This document shows positions 45,414 through 60,400 of a stretch of 64,000 bases of DNA, piece by piece (position 1 is the first letter of the stretch; every line of letters starts with the position of its first letter). A model generated the notes under the pieces. The model was not told the DNA's origin. It searched no databases and was given only the letters and a program-made list of their open reading frames with translations. Position numbers and translations under genes: made by a program. The stretch comes from Vanessa cardui (taxonomy: Eukaryota > Arthropoda > Insecta > Lepidoptera > Nymphalidae), in NCBI RefSeq assembly GCF_905220365.1, contig NC_061152.1, positions 2,655,001 through 2,719,000 of the forward strand, read 5' to 3'.

Positions 45414-48400
45414 ATGGAAGATACTTCTGAGTTAACATTAAAAAATATCTGTTGTACATGTTTAAGTGTAGATAGAAATTTAATGCAGCTTAGTCGTGTT
45501 GACGATGGTGTAAATAAATTGTTTTTTCTACTATCATATGATTCTGACGCCTATGAGGTAAGTTTATCCATGTTTGATTTTTATAGATATAGAAAGACTT
45601 ACTAGAAATGATCATTGCCCATGCAAAATTCAAATAAAAAAAAATAACAGTATAAATTAGTTTAATCAATGTTTTTAAAATGTTTCGTATTAAACTGCAA
45701 TAGTGCAATCTAGATTATAGTGTCTCCAAAGAATAAAATAGCATGATGTGTGGTTTAATTTTCAATTATGTGTTACATTAATCTGTAGTCAATTTAAAAA
45801 AAAAGACTTGCAAAATATGATTCATTTTTACTTTATTATTACCAAAACTAATACTTTTTGTGTATTTTAATTATTGATGTAAATAAATGTATCACGTCTG
45901 TATCTATTTTATTTTTATTATATTGAATTATGAACCAAGATTTGAAGTATTAATTTTTGTGTTAATTAAAGAATTACTATTTTTTTTTCCTTGTTTTTAT
46001 AATGTAGTTAGTGAGATGGGCTAATGAGCCACCCAATGATAAGAGGCTACCACATACACTTTACCTCTCTAAGAAATATTAAACACTCTTTACATCAATA
46101 TGGGAGCTAATACATACACCATTTGTGCCTGTAGTTACACCGGCTCCTTAAAGGGTAAACATATATTGGAAAACAACAATACTGAGCATTGCTATTTGAT
46201 ATATATACATCAGGCACCTACCACCCTACCACCAAGTAACAAGTGTTTTCTGAAAAATACTTTTTATTTCATTATTAATATACAAAACTGAAAACTTGCT
46301 AAGTAATGGACATTTGTTATTCCTAAGACATTAAAATCAATAAAACAAAATCAAAATATACTTTATTCAAGTAGGCTTCTACAAGCATCTTTTACTATAA
46401 TAAGAGTAGCTATAGCTGGTTTGGAATGAGGATTCTAACAAAAAGAACCGGCAAGAAACTTGGTAATTACTTTTCATCAAAATTGAAAATACTAAGTCCA
46501 AGAATTAACAAACAACCAATTTTAGGCAATGTTCCAAAAAGATGCCGTTAAATTGTTCATCTGCTGGGAGTGTAAGGCTCTCATGGTGAAGCTGTGCAAG
46601 TTCAGGAACCAGGCTTGTATCGCACAGAAACAGTTAACTGATATCACGGACGGTAAAGTTGATGTAAGTTATTCAGAAGAGTTAGAGTTTGTTTGTTTGT
46701 ATGATAGGGTTGTCTATGGAATCATTTCTTTTTATTTGATATAGCTATATTATTCTATATATTATATCCTTTTTTTATTAATAGTTATATCTGTGCGAAG
46801 TGTGGGGATTTGGTAGTTTATTAATAATATTTCAATGACTTTGCTTGCTTTATAAATGTTCATATATTATAACTAATATATATATATTTTTGCTATGGCA
46901 GACAAGCATTTGGGCCACCAATTGGTCACCAACACCCAACACCAATAGACAATGGCACTGTAAGAAACATTAACTATTCCTTTCATCGCCAATGTACCAC
47001 TAACCTTGGGAACTGAGATGTTATGTCCCTTGTGCCTGTAGTTACAGCTCACTCACCCTTCAAACAGGAACACAAAAATACCAAGTACTGTTGTTTGGTG
47101 GTAGAATATCAGATGAGTGGGTGGTACCTACCCAGCTTGGACAAAGCCTTACCGCCCAGTGATATATTTTTATATAAATTAAAATTCAATATATCTTGTG
47201 AAAGGCAAGTTATTTAATTAACTGTTACCCGCTACTTGGCTCAGTAGAATATGAATACATTTACAAATTAACATACAATATTATGTTTATGATTAGTATT
47301 CAAGGAGGTCTTACCTCTTTGTTTCCAAAAAAGTAGCCTATATATTCTCTAGACTAGACTAAACTCAAAATAGTTTCAATAAATCTTGTACAAAAAATAA
47401 TTTATAATTTTAAATATTAATACTTAGAAATATTTTATAATGTCGATTGATTAAGTAAACGATAAATTTGTCTTCAGTGTCTTTAGACTATTTGTATACT
47501 AAATTTCATATAAATCGGTCCATTAGTTTTGACGTGAAAGCGAGACAGACATTAGTCACCAACCCGCATTGGAATAGCGTGGTGGAATATGTTCCAAACC
47601 CTCTCCTTAATAGGAAAGGTGGCTTTAGCCCAGCAGTGGGAAATTTACAGGCTGTTACTTTACTTACTTTTATAGTAACAATGGTATCAATAATTTTGCC
47701 TGATATAAGTTTATCGTAACTGCTATTATTAGTTGTTTCTTATTATCAAATGCGAGTAAAATTCCTAGAGTTCGTATTACTGGCACTCTTTCTGTTGGCG
47801 TAGTAAATATTCCTAGATAATAGTTGTTATTGCATGTGTTGTTTATGTCACCGTGAAATAGGCTATTTGACAATGCAAAAAATAAATTGTGAATTATTGT
47901 AATCACTATATATTATGAGTTTAAAAATGGTTAATAGGAAACTTGAAAATACTACTTAATTTATTCAAAAATCAATAAAGTAAAATGCATTTTTTCAAAC
48001 GTTTGTCACGTGACACAAAACGCTCCTGATTGGCCAGTCTTATGATGAAGTCACTGTACTGTACCACAGATTAAAATACAAGAAAGTGACGTCACCGACC
48101 ACATTGCAGCGCCATATGGTCCAAGTAGCGTTTTTGCGCGCTATTTAAATATGGAATTTTTAATATTATATTTTTCGGCAAATATTTACTAGAAATAAAA
48201 AACACAACTTTTACGGGGTTCCTTAACTTCTACTAAATAATATAAAATGGATTTTAAAAACCAGTCAAATAGCCTATTGTAAATACCCTTAGATTATAAT
48301 CTATCTTGCGAGATTGTGAACGGTCAAAATATTGTGAATCGTAACATACTGATAACAATTTAACGCATATATTATAATCTATCGAAGTAAATTTCAGTTA

Positions 48401-51400
48401 AATTTTAAAAATTCTAATCTAACCGAAATATTATGAAATATTGAAGTAGTGTTGTATTGTAAGTTGTATAAACGTTCACAATATTTCGACAGTTTACAAT
48501 CTCACGAAATAGATTGTAATCTAACGAATTTTGTAATCTTGCAATACATATAAAATGATCAACAAATTATCTTTAACACGTTTAAGCTTGATTTGATTTA
48601 TCATTGCTCTTAATATCTATTTGTATTCAATTCAATTATATAACAATACGAATTTTAATTTTAGTTAAAATCAAAGATCATAACTCTTTCACAACTAACA
48701 CATTACCACCAAACGTCATACGATATAGAATATGTCGCAAACGATGAAACTATCGATAATTTCATAGATTGTGGACCGGATATAGATTTTATCAAAACGG
48801 AAAGCGACACTGACGATATACCACTGTCGAATTTGCATAAAATCAAAAATAATGAACCTCTTTCGAATGACGTCACTGAAAATAATTCTGACAGATATAC
48901 CGTTGAAAAAAAAATTAAACATTCAAATGACAAAGATTTGACAGATGATAAAAGTGATTTATATTCTATAATTCAAATGTCAGAAGATGAAATGACAGCG
49001 AGTATAGAGAAGAGAAAATGTATGGACAGTTACGTCAACGCGTCAAGCAAATGTGAGTCGTGTGTGGAAGGATTTAAAGACTATAATGAACTGGAGAAGC
49101 ACAATCTGGAGTTACATGTCGAGGTAATTTTTTTTTTTTAAGGTTCTTTACACTGACTAACCAGAGCTAGGTCGAAATATATGTAAGCTTATTAGTTGCC
49201 CGCGCCTTCTTTCGTGTTTTACGGTATTGGTTGTCATGTGTCAGGCATAAAAGTAGCCTATGTCCTTTCTTAGAGTTTGCTTCATACCGAATTTCATCAA
49301 AATCGGTTCAGCTGTTTGGTCGTGAAAAAGTGTCAGAGTTAATTTCACATTTATAATATTAATAAAGATATATATATTTTTATTATCATTACATTTAAAA
49401 CTAACTATATTTCCCCCCCACAATCTCTCTTATTTCACTCGCGATTACTATTTCCCCCACAATCTTTTCTCAAACTCGCCATTAAAGCGTAGTGGAAATA
49501 ATTCCATAACTGCTTTTTAAAAGGTATATTTAGCGCACCAGTTATTGCAGATTGTTACTTTTTAACTTAGTAATATACCGTTCATTTATTACATAAGACG
49601 TTTTTTCTATTCTAAGATGGGAAGGGATTTCGATACTCCTTACATAAGAAAAAAAATCGCAGATTAAAAATTATTTTAAAAAAGGCGGGAAACCGCGCGA
49701 TGCCAAGTTTGACACAGATGCGTGCCTTTTCGACCTTTTAAATTAATATTTCAAAAAATTGTTTCTATGAAAAATAAACATTACAATAAACCAAACGTTT
49801 ATTCCTATTATTTATATTAATATTTCCTTTCTGTTATGTATGAGTCTTACGTCTTACTTTATTAATAGTAAACAGGTTGGAAAAAGTGGGGGTCGCCTAT
49901 TCTTTTTTTTTTCTTATAATAGGGGGTCAAAAACAAGCAAAAATTTGTAAACCTGTAATTGTTTAAAAATTTAAACGCTTGACCCTTGGAGTAGTGGTGC
50001 AAAAAGCTTCCAAAAGTATAACACCTCGCCTCATTGCCTCCACTGGTGACAGGAAGGCTGGTTCGTTTGCCCAGAGGATCGGAATTGCGATTCAACTTGG
50101 AAATGCTGCTGGCATTCTTGCCGCCATTTCAGACGGTTAAGGTTTATACAGTAACTATAGTCTGTTCGCGTTAAGAATGCAGTGAGTTGTCATTGTTTAC
50201 CGGCCTGACTCCGCCCCCTTTGACCAATCAAATCTTTTCAAATTACAAAGTCAAGTTCACATTTAATTAATTATTAACTTATATTTTTATAATAATTTAA
50301 ATTTTGTTTATTTATATATTTATATTTAATTTATTCAAGCTGTACACGTAATAATTAATGTAACCTATAGCTACTAGATGACGTTATGTCAAAATATGTA
50401 AATTTCTACATCGCGATGGCAAGATTCGCAAACGATCGTATATAGTGTTAAGAATTTTGTGGATTAAACACCCCGGTGACGCTGTAGAGGCCAAAAGGGC
50501 CAACAGTAGTACACAGTTCGAAAAAAAAAAAGATTAAACATGACTTTCAGTGGCAGCCATTGGTTTTACTATTAAACAGGAACCTTAGGATCGAATGATA
50601 TAAGTTATTCACAAGTAATTTGTTTGTTTAAATTGTTCGTTTATTTAAATTTTTATTATTATTAACTGATATTTAAAAAAAATGAATATTATATTATTAT
50701 AAAAAACAAATATAATTTATTGGAATTTTAACACAAATATGCATACACCTTCACCCTGCTGTTAAAAAAGATTTGATTGGTCAGGGGGCGGAGTAAAGCC
50801 GGTGAACAATGACAACTCACTGCATTCTTAACGCGAACAGACTATAGTTTTAGTTCATATATGTATTTTTAGAACCAGAAGTAGGAAGTAGGTTAACCTC
50901 TAAAACAATTATCTTTAATTTAAAATAACAATCAATCTACCACAATAGAAAAACATTTAGTCTACAACACAAATAACCAACAATAATCACATTACACCGT
51001 AATAATTATATTCGCGATCTCAATCTGTCAACTACGAATCTCCCGCCTTTTTTTTTAAAAAAAAGGGAACTTGTGTGACTTGACGCAGATGTTGCTTGTT
51101 TATTCCAACAGTATATATTTAAGCATTTAATGTTATTAATTCTTATGTTAGCAAAAATAGTCTTAATTTATTGTCATAACCATGGACGTCAAAATTTTGT
51201 TTGAAATATATGTTTTTTTATATAAAATCTCCTTCCAGAAACATAAACACATACAATGTGATATATGTTATGTGTATATAAAGCAGAAAGCGTTCTCCGA
51301 ACACAGAGATGAACACTATAGGAAATATATGTGCAATACATGCGACTTTGTGTTTTATAGTCTGGAGATATTAGCTAAACATTTGAAGCTTGAACATTCG

Positions 51401-54400
51401 TTTGATATTAAGTGGAGTAAGGTTGGTATTACAGTGATAATCTGGTAGGTATCCTGCCTGTGTATTTCGACATCGCGCAAAAAGTTGTAACATGATTTTT
51501 GGCAAAAATACGATTTTGCTATAGTACGATACAACTCAGATTTAGCATCGGCAAGATTCGTAAAACCGATCACATTTTAATTGAGAACGCTATCCCCAAT
51601 TATCAGTATTTATTTCTTATGTGAATATGATCTTTACACAAACGCAATAACTTATATTAATATTAACTAGCTATTACCCGTGACTTTGCTCGCGTAGAAG
51701 ATGAATACATTTATACCGTCCTTTGTATACCGCATTGGTGTGTATTTCACCCCTTAGGGTAGAATATACTCATACTACCCATTTTGAACCAGTAGCCCAA
51801 AAATAGTTTAATGCTTCTAAATTTAAAAATAACGAATTTCCATACAAACTTTTAACCTCTATTCCATCCCCTTAAGAGCTTAATTTCCTACGTTTCTACC
51901 TAAGTGGGTGTTTCATAAAAAGATCCTACTCACCAAATTTTATGGATAGTTTATAATGGAATAGTTTACAAACTCAAATAACTTTATTCAATATAGAAGT
52001 AATACACTTTCTTATTGATGGTCAATTGAAACACTACCACCGGTTCGGAAAAGAAAATACCCTGACCTGAGAAGAACCGGCGAAAGAAACTCAGCGGGTT
52101 TTTCTTGTCTCATATATTATATATTTTAAATAATTAAATATGAAATGTAATAGCCAGGAGGCGATCGTTTCATTCCCAAGGTGTGCTATCGATATAAAAA
52201 TAACAACATATTACTTTATAATTATAGATTAAGATTATTTAAGTAAAATTTCTTTCAGATCAGAAGAAAGATTATAAAGATGTCGGAATCGAAATCTAAA
52301 CGAAATAAGACAGATTCGAAAACTCAGAACGGATATCTCTGTATGGAATGCAACAAATATTTCGAGTAAGTTCTTTAGCCTTCACTACATAGTATAAAAC
52401 AAAGTCGCTTACTGTCTGTAGTTATGTATGCTCAGATCTTTGAAATTACGCAACGGATTTTGATGCGGTTTTTATCAATAGATAGATTGATTCAAGAGTA
52501 ATGTTTATGTACTAATACATGCACAATATAGTAGACTGATTTTTTTTACAAGTTTCTGAAGTGATGTCGTTAATAAGCTCAGTAATAATAATAACAGCCT
52601 CTTCTCCCTTTGAGACGGTTCGGAACATATTCCACCGTGCTATTCCAATGCGGATCGGTGGAATACACATGTGGCAGAATTTCTATGGAATAAGACACAT
52701 GCATCCTCAAGATGTTTTCCTTCACCGAGCAAAAGATGAATTATAAACACAAATTAAGCACATATATATAGCGGTGCTTGCCTGGGTTTGAACTCACAGT
52801 CATCGGTTAAGATGCTCGTTCTAACCACGCTTCCATCACAGCCTTATCTATCTTTTTGCAGAAACAAAAATAAAAGATACAAGCACATACAGAAGTTCCA
52901 CAGAGACGGTTTTGAGTGTTCAACTTGTGGAAAGAAGTTTGCCTTCAAAAATACTCTCAATAGACATGAGATGTAAGTATTAGGTCTTGAGGCCCCGGGG
53001 CTCCAATGCAGTGGGGGCCCTAGACCAACAGAAGCGCGGAGACCCTATTAATTATATAATGAACTAGCTGTGCCTGCGACCTTGTTTGTCGCGTTTGAAT
53101 ATAACAAAAGAAATATATTATTGTAGCCCAAGTTACTCCTTATTATATCAGTTATCTGCCAGTGAAAGTCCCGTCAAAATCGGTCCAGCCGTTCCAAATG
53201 TTAATTTGTATATGTACCGTGTATACATACATATGCATTGGGTAAAAAAGGGACTATTTTAATATTACAAAAAGACACTCCAATTTTATTATATGTATAG
53301 ATTAAAAAGCTTTTTTTCATTTTGTAAACGGTGTATCGGTAACTTTTAAAGTATTAAGTAACATTATTATAATTGGACTATAACTCGTTATCTGTTAAGT
53401 CGCTGAAAACTGGGGCCCCCACTCATGTGGAGGCCCAAGGGCAGTTGCCCCGGTTGCCCTCTAAATACGGCCCTGGTATTATTGCTAGTAGACTTACTAC
53501 GTACTATTTTTTTTATCTGTTTTTAATATAACCACTACTATCTAGTTTATGCCTGTGGTTTCTCTCGTTTTAAGGGCTGGTTGTCATGTCAGGCATAAAA
53601 GTAGCCTATGGAACTTTGGCGCTCAAATTTCATCAGATTCGGTTCAGCGGTTTGGTCGTGAAGCGACAGACAGACAAAGTTACTTTCACATATATAATAT
53701 TAATATAGATTTACTGTTAGTATAATTAAATCAATTTTGTTCTGAATAATATAACAGTTAAAATAATTAAAATTTACAAACACAAGTAGGTAAGTTTGAA
53801 TAGTATAGTACGACACAACTTAGATGTAGCATCGGCAAATTCAATAAAACCGATTGCAACCGATTCACACAACCAACAGAAACAGCTCCCTATCGCGCCA
53901 CTCGACGCTATTCGTCGCTATAGATTCCCGCGTCAGTTCGACCCGAGACAGCGAGTGCGTGTAAAGCGACGCGTCAAATTGACGAATATATTAGGTTACA
54001 TGATATTACGAGTTGTTACGTTTGCGTAAAGATCATATTCACATGAGAAATAAATATTGATAATTTGGGATAGCGTACTTAATTCGGATGTGATCGGTTT
54101 TACGAATTTTGCCGATGGTAACTAATTTATCCCTTCATATAATACTAAGAGTATGTCGATAGACTCCACCGCGGTCCGCTGCCTCGAGAACAGTGCCCCA
54201 CATGCGGCAAGATGGTGCGCGCAGACTTGCGACAGTCGCACGCGCGCACCCACGCGCTGCGACAGGCGCACGACTGTCGCGCGTGCGACAAGAGCTTCGT
54301 ATCTCGCGCGTCATATGAGAACCACCTCAAGTACTCACGTCGGCACGCCGTCACAGATGTCCTCAAGTGAGTTGCACTTATTATTATACGGAACCTTTTT

Positions 54401-57400
54401 TGTCTGTTTGAACGCTCTTATCTCAGGAACTATCTACCCGATTTGGGTATTTATGTATAATAAAATGTCTCATGTAAAAATAAATTTACAAAGAATGTGT
54501 TTTTGTACCGTTCTTGCCTAAATAATAATAACTTCCAAAATTTAGGTATTTTTTGCCCAAAAATTGGTGTTTATAAAAGAGCAGTTTATGATATCTTAAA
54601 ATGTTAATTGTTTGTAACTCTTTTACCTAAAGTGATAATGTATTTGCAGTTTTTATTTTACTTTCAATTTTAATTTAATTCAATTTGTTATTTTTTTTTT
54701 GTGTATTAGCTTTAAGTGGAAACTAAATTGATTTGAGATTTTTGTTTTATATTACAGTGTTTTTAAAATTGTTTGTTTCCCAAATAAATAGATCAAGCCG
54801 AGATGGCCGCGTGGTTAGAACGCGTGCATCTTAACCGCTGACTGCGGGTTCACATCCAAGCACCACTATATATATGTGCTTAATTTGTGTTTATAATTCA
54901 TCTCGTGCTCGGTGAAGGAAAACATCGTGAGGATGCATGTGTCCAATTTCATGGAAATTCTGCCACATTTACTTAGTGGTAGGGCTTTGTGGAAGCCCGC
55001 CTGGGTAGGTACCACCCACTTATCAGTTATTCCACCGCCAAACAACAGTACTCAGTATTGTTGTGTTCCGGTTTGAAGGGTGAGTGAGCGGCAACTACAG
55101 GCACAAGGGACATGACATCTTAGTTCCCAAGCTTGGTGGCACATTGACGATGTAAGGAATAGTTAATATTTCTTACAGCGTCATTGTCTATGGGTGATGG
55201 TGACTTACCATCAGGTGGCCCATATGCTCGTCCGCCAACCTGTACCATACAAAAAACAACTTCACCAGCTGTTTCTAATTTTGATGTCGGTTTAATTTTT
55301 CAAAATTATTTATATGTCAAGTTATTTACCTATGCTGTAACTCCCAACTCAAATATCAGGACGTTTTTTCAGATACAAATGTTCAATGTGCGAGAAAGGC
55401 TACAGATCTCGGGGGGAACTTCGCGATCACGTAAATTACCAGCACATGGGGAAGACGCAGCACAAGTGCCCCATATGTGATAAGGTGAGCCGTGCCCCGG
55501 AAAGCACTATCTGTTCTAGCCCCATTTTTGTTCGTAGGTGACATCTTTGAAATTAAGGTCCTGGTTATGGGGATTGGCAGGATTGGGGATTGGACGAGCC
55601 GAGATGGCCCAGTGGTTAGAACGCGTGCATCTTAACCGATGATTGCGGGTTCAAACCCGGGCAAGCATCGCTGTTTCATGTGCTTAATTTGACTTTATAA
55701 TTCATCTCGTGCTCAGCGGTGAAGGAAAACATCGCGAGGAAACCTGCATGTGACAAATTTCATAGAAACTCTGCCACATGTGTATTCCACCAACCCGCAT
55801 TGGAACAGCGTGGTGGAATATGTTCGAAGCCTTCTTCTCAAAAGGAGAGGAGGCCTTTAGCCCAGCAGTGGGAATTTACAGGCTGTTGTTGTTGTTGAAT
55901 GGGGATTGGGGACGGGTATGTGGGACTTAACTGAGGCCATGAGAGTCCCGTGTTAAGGCCTAATGCCATGTCCTACCCACTAAAATCATCCTCGCTCAGG
56001 GCCTGTAACCGCGGCCTCACCAGCGTTAGTGCGCGCCTTCCTCCTCATCATTCATTGGCTCCGCCGCTGACTGCCGGTATAACACAACTGGGAGTGAACA
56101 CTGACTCACTCGCCCTTTATCCCAGAACACAACAATACCAAGAATTGTTCCTGTTATGATATTCAAGCCGGTTAATCGTAATGACGACCGCCATGGTCGG
56201 GTGGTGTGTATGCCGGTTTTCATGGGTACGCCACTCCGAGGTACCGGGTACGATCGGCCGAGTCAATGTAGATTATCATTAGTTTTCTATGTCGTCTCGG
56301 GTCTGGGTGTTTGTACCGTCGTTACTTCTGATCTTCCACAACACAAGTGCTTCAGCTACTTACATTGGAATCAGAGTAATGTATGTGATGTTGTCTCATA
56401 TTTATTTATTATCGTGGCCGTAGGCAGGCGGCGGTTTTGGGGGTTCAAACCCCCCCCGAAATTTTTTCGCTAACCGCTATCGTATTATCAAAAAAATATT
56501 TTGCGCTAATTCAACAAACAAAACGTAAGTATTTATTGATTTTTTCAGAAAATTCAGCCGTTTGGTCTAGATACGACAATAAATCTACACAAAATGAATC
56601 ATTTTACGCAAAGACTAGAGGCAGTAATAATCATACCCTTATTCACATTTTATTAAAATACTAATTTTTAATGTCATAATGTCATGTTAGTAATTTTAGA
56701 TACTAAAGAAGATAAACCTTTTACAGAGTGCCGTTATATTTTGAAATATGTAAGACAGATTGTAAAGGTGGAGGTGATAGGGGTGACTATTTGCAATAAT
56801 TTTAACCCTCATATGGATACTCCAAACGTGAACCATTATTGAGTTATCACGATTTTTAGCCTTTTTCAAGTTATTTTAAAAAAGTATCAATTAAAATCTA
56901 TTTTTTTTTTGTTTTATAAAAAACGATTAAACACTGGATATTTGTCAATATTTGAACAATAATTATAGGTCCATATTTAAAAATGCGAGACGGAAAACTA
57001 AAAATTTTTTTTCCTCAAAAATGCCTTAAAAACTAAAAAAAATCATTATAAGTAATCTTGGTATGCAGATTATTTTAAAAACATAACCGTTTTCTTAGCT
57101 TTCCAATTTATAAAAAGAAGGAAATTATTTCAAATCAATCGAAATAAAATGATCAGAAAGGACGCTGGTGGGAATTCGTAGGCGAACATGAACGAATTTG
57201 TATTAAAATAAAATTTAGGAACAGAAACAGTTCAATAGCTAAGTTATAAATAAGACATTTTGTAATATAGCTTAGATAAAGTATTAATAATCCGAGAAAC
57301 TCTCTATAACATAGCACAGCACACACAGTATGTTCTACAGTGTATAATGCAGAATTCTATCCTTACTATTCTCACGAAGAAGTCCCTTAAAGGAAATTTA

Positions 57401-60400
57401 TTTTTTATAAATATAAGCTTAACGCGTATTCAGGAGTCGCGTCTTATTTGGAAAATAACTCTGAACCATTAGAAGCTACATTTGATCAAGATGGGATTAC
57501 TAACTATCAATGACATTTTCATTGGAGTGATAAAGTGTACAAAAATATCCTCATGTGATCCTCCTTAATAGACCAAATAGTCACCCCTATCACCTCCTAA
57601 CGGATATACGTCAAATTACCAATAACCCTGTATATTTTATTGAGAATATTCATACTATATTATTAAAAAACAGATAGTCGGCGCTCTTTACCGACTAGTC
57701 ACCGACTACGAAAGCAGCCGAACTCCTGGAAGAATAATTTGGTGCATCCTATCCCTAAAATGAGCAACCGCCCAAACCCGTCCAATTAAAGGCCAATGGC
57801 CATCACCTCCTTGTTTCGTTTCCATCGGGGTCTTTCGGCCAGTGATCTTCTAGATTACCTTAGTCATAGATGGGCGGAAGCAGTTGAGAGCAAGTGGGAG
57901 ACATTGGCGGCCAGTCTGGACATAGCGAAGGCTTTCAATAGCGTATGGCACAAAGCGCTTCTTTCGAAGCTCCCTTCCTACGGGCTTACCGGGAAATTAT
58001 GCAATTGGAGCACCAGCTTTTTGGCAGATCGGAACATTAAAGTCGTTATATGGTGCATGCTCTGATTTAAAATTCGTTAATGCCTGTGTTGCTCAAGGCT
58101 GCGTTCTATCACCCACTCTGTTTCTTCTGCATGCTCAGCAAGCCATGACAGTATATCACGCCGGCCCATTGCTTAAAACTATACAAGGCGCAAAATGAAC
58201 CCCACATGGAATATTGCTCACAACTCTGGGCGGGTGCTCCCCAATACCAGCTTCTTCCATTTATCCGTCTCCAACGCAGAGCGGCTCGAATTATCGACGA
58301 TCAAGCCCTTTTCGACCTGCATGATCCTTTAGCTTTGCGTAGAGATGTTAGATCACTCTGCATCTTCTACTTTCGAATATTTCACGAAAAAAGTTCGGAC
58401 GCATTGTTTGGATTAATCCCGGCTGCGGAATTTCACCTTCGGACAACTCGTCAAAATTCCACCCGTTTCAACCGCACCACCTTAATGTTCAAAAAACCAC
58501 AACATCACGATTTTTAAGACATTTTCTATCTCGCACAACCACTCTGTTGCAACAGCATTCGCCGACGCTTTTTCCGAACCGATACGACTACGGAACCTTA
58601 AAAAAAAGAGCGTACAAGGAGTACGCTCATTTTTTAAGGCCTTAAAGGCCGATAACGCACCTGCAAGCCCCACAGAGTTCCATGGGCGATGGTAATCACT
58701 TTCCATCAGGTGAGCCTCATGCTCGTTTGCCCCGATAACATAAAATTAGCCATCGGTTGTTTTTTAAATAAATATGTATAAATTATGTCTAATTTTAATA
58801 TACCTACTTATGCTTATTTAAAAAAAAACCTGATTCTTTTTTCCTGGAGCACGAACCCCCCCCCGAAATGAAATCCTGGCTACGGCCCTGTTTATTATTA
58901 TTTATAACTTATATCTGATCTTCGTCCTCCTAGTAGTTTCCTCATTACTGATGATCGTGACCACCATGCGTGTCCTCTCTCAGCTCTCCTGGGCACTTCG
59001 CACTACCTTCCTCCAGTCAAGTCTATTCTGTGCCATTCGTAGGCAAGTGAAGGAATATAAGCGTGGTTGTGGTAAATAATTAAAGCGTTTTAATTACAAT
59101 CAGAGTTTTATTAAGATCTTGCAACGTGACGAAAGATGACATTTTTTGCACACTGGCGCCACACGTGCCTAAAACAAAAACTAATTTGGTTGCGTTCCTA
59201 TTCAGACAACAGCAAGCCTGGCCACTGGATCCTGTAGACGCCTTTATTGTGTCTATCCATATATATACATATTTATGTCGTTGGAAAACAGGATGCCCTA
59301 AAGGTGGGTTTGGTGGTTGATCCGACATTTGGAAAATTACGCAACGGATTTTGATGCGGTTTCTTTTAATAGATAGATTGATTCAAGGGAGGGTTATATG
59401 TATAATATATGTACAACATAGTAGAAACACTGACAGTTTTACACGTGCACGCTGGGCGGGTCTGTATTAGTGAAATAGGGTTTGTAAGTCACCATCGCAT
59501 TTGAGAGGTCAAATAATAACGGCTCGCATTGCCATGACATTTCCATTCGGGGTGACCTGCTCTTAAAAGTAAATCATCAAAACTTATTGGCAATTTTAAT
59601 AATTAATTATGAAACACAGACAAATAAAGCGGGCGCCGTTATACATATCATATCTGATAGATTGTTTATTTGAATATTCTTTTTTTTTTGTTTGTAGGCG
59701 TTAGCTACTCGTCGCTGTATAACCCGCCACGTCAGACGCGCCCACCACGGCGTGAAGGAGAACGCGAGGGACAAAATATGCCAGACTTGTGGGAAGGCGT
59801 TTCGGGTGAGTTTCGTATAAGACGGTTTTTAGTAATTAGTTCTTGGGCTGTCAAGGGACTCCTACAGGAAATTGCTCTTAAACTCTCAAGCTGCTTCAAG
59901 ACAAGCAATGCTGAATATTCATGTGCTTAATTTGTGTTTATAATTCATCTCGAGCTCGGGCGGTGACAGAAAACATCGTGAGGGTGAATGTGTCTAATTT
60001 CATCGATTTTCATTTTGATTTTATTGCCACATGTTTATTCCACCAACCTGCATTGGAGCAGCTTGGTTGATTATGCTCCAAACTTTCTCCTCGAAGGGTT
60101 ATTGATAGATTTTTGTTGGTGACGGCCTTTGATGTGAAGACTCTTTTAACTATTCCGAGTCTGTTTCCACAGAGTATATCTATTTTGCTACAACGTGATG
60201 TCATAATATATCGCTCTCTTTCTCTACGTCATGCCGTCCTTCTCTTAAATAACTAAGCGTTCATAAAGACACGTACTTGTAGTAGTACACGTAATAGTAG
60301 TACTGTTCTGCGCCAGCGTGACGTCATAATATATCGCTCTCTTTCACTGCATCATGCCGTCCTTCTCTCAAGAAACTTATTTGTAGTATTGTATTGCGTC

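Larger units (their letters stand above)
56413..58890. mobile_element. hAT-like composite element with 8-bp target duplication
   Basis: TTTATTAT at 56405-56412 and 58891-58898. Termini CGTGGCCGTAGGCAGG and, inverted, CAGGGCCGTAGCCAGG, each followed by a C/G homopolymer and CGAAAT. The interior holds another DNA element (56765-57644) and Jockey remains; no transposase seen. Confidence 0.72.

Noticed and set aside
54145..54366. Minus-strand frame MRTSVTACRREYLRW and plus-strand frame from 54153
   Set aside because: Both are shadows of ZAD-C exon 7, whose true frame has no ATG.
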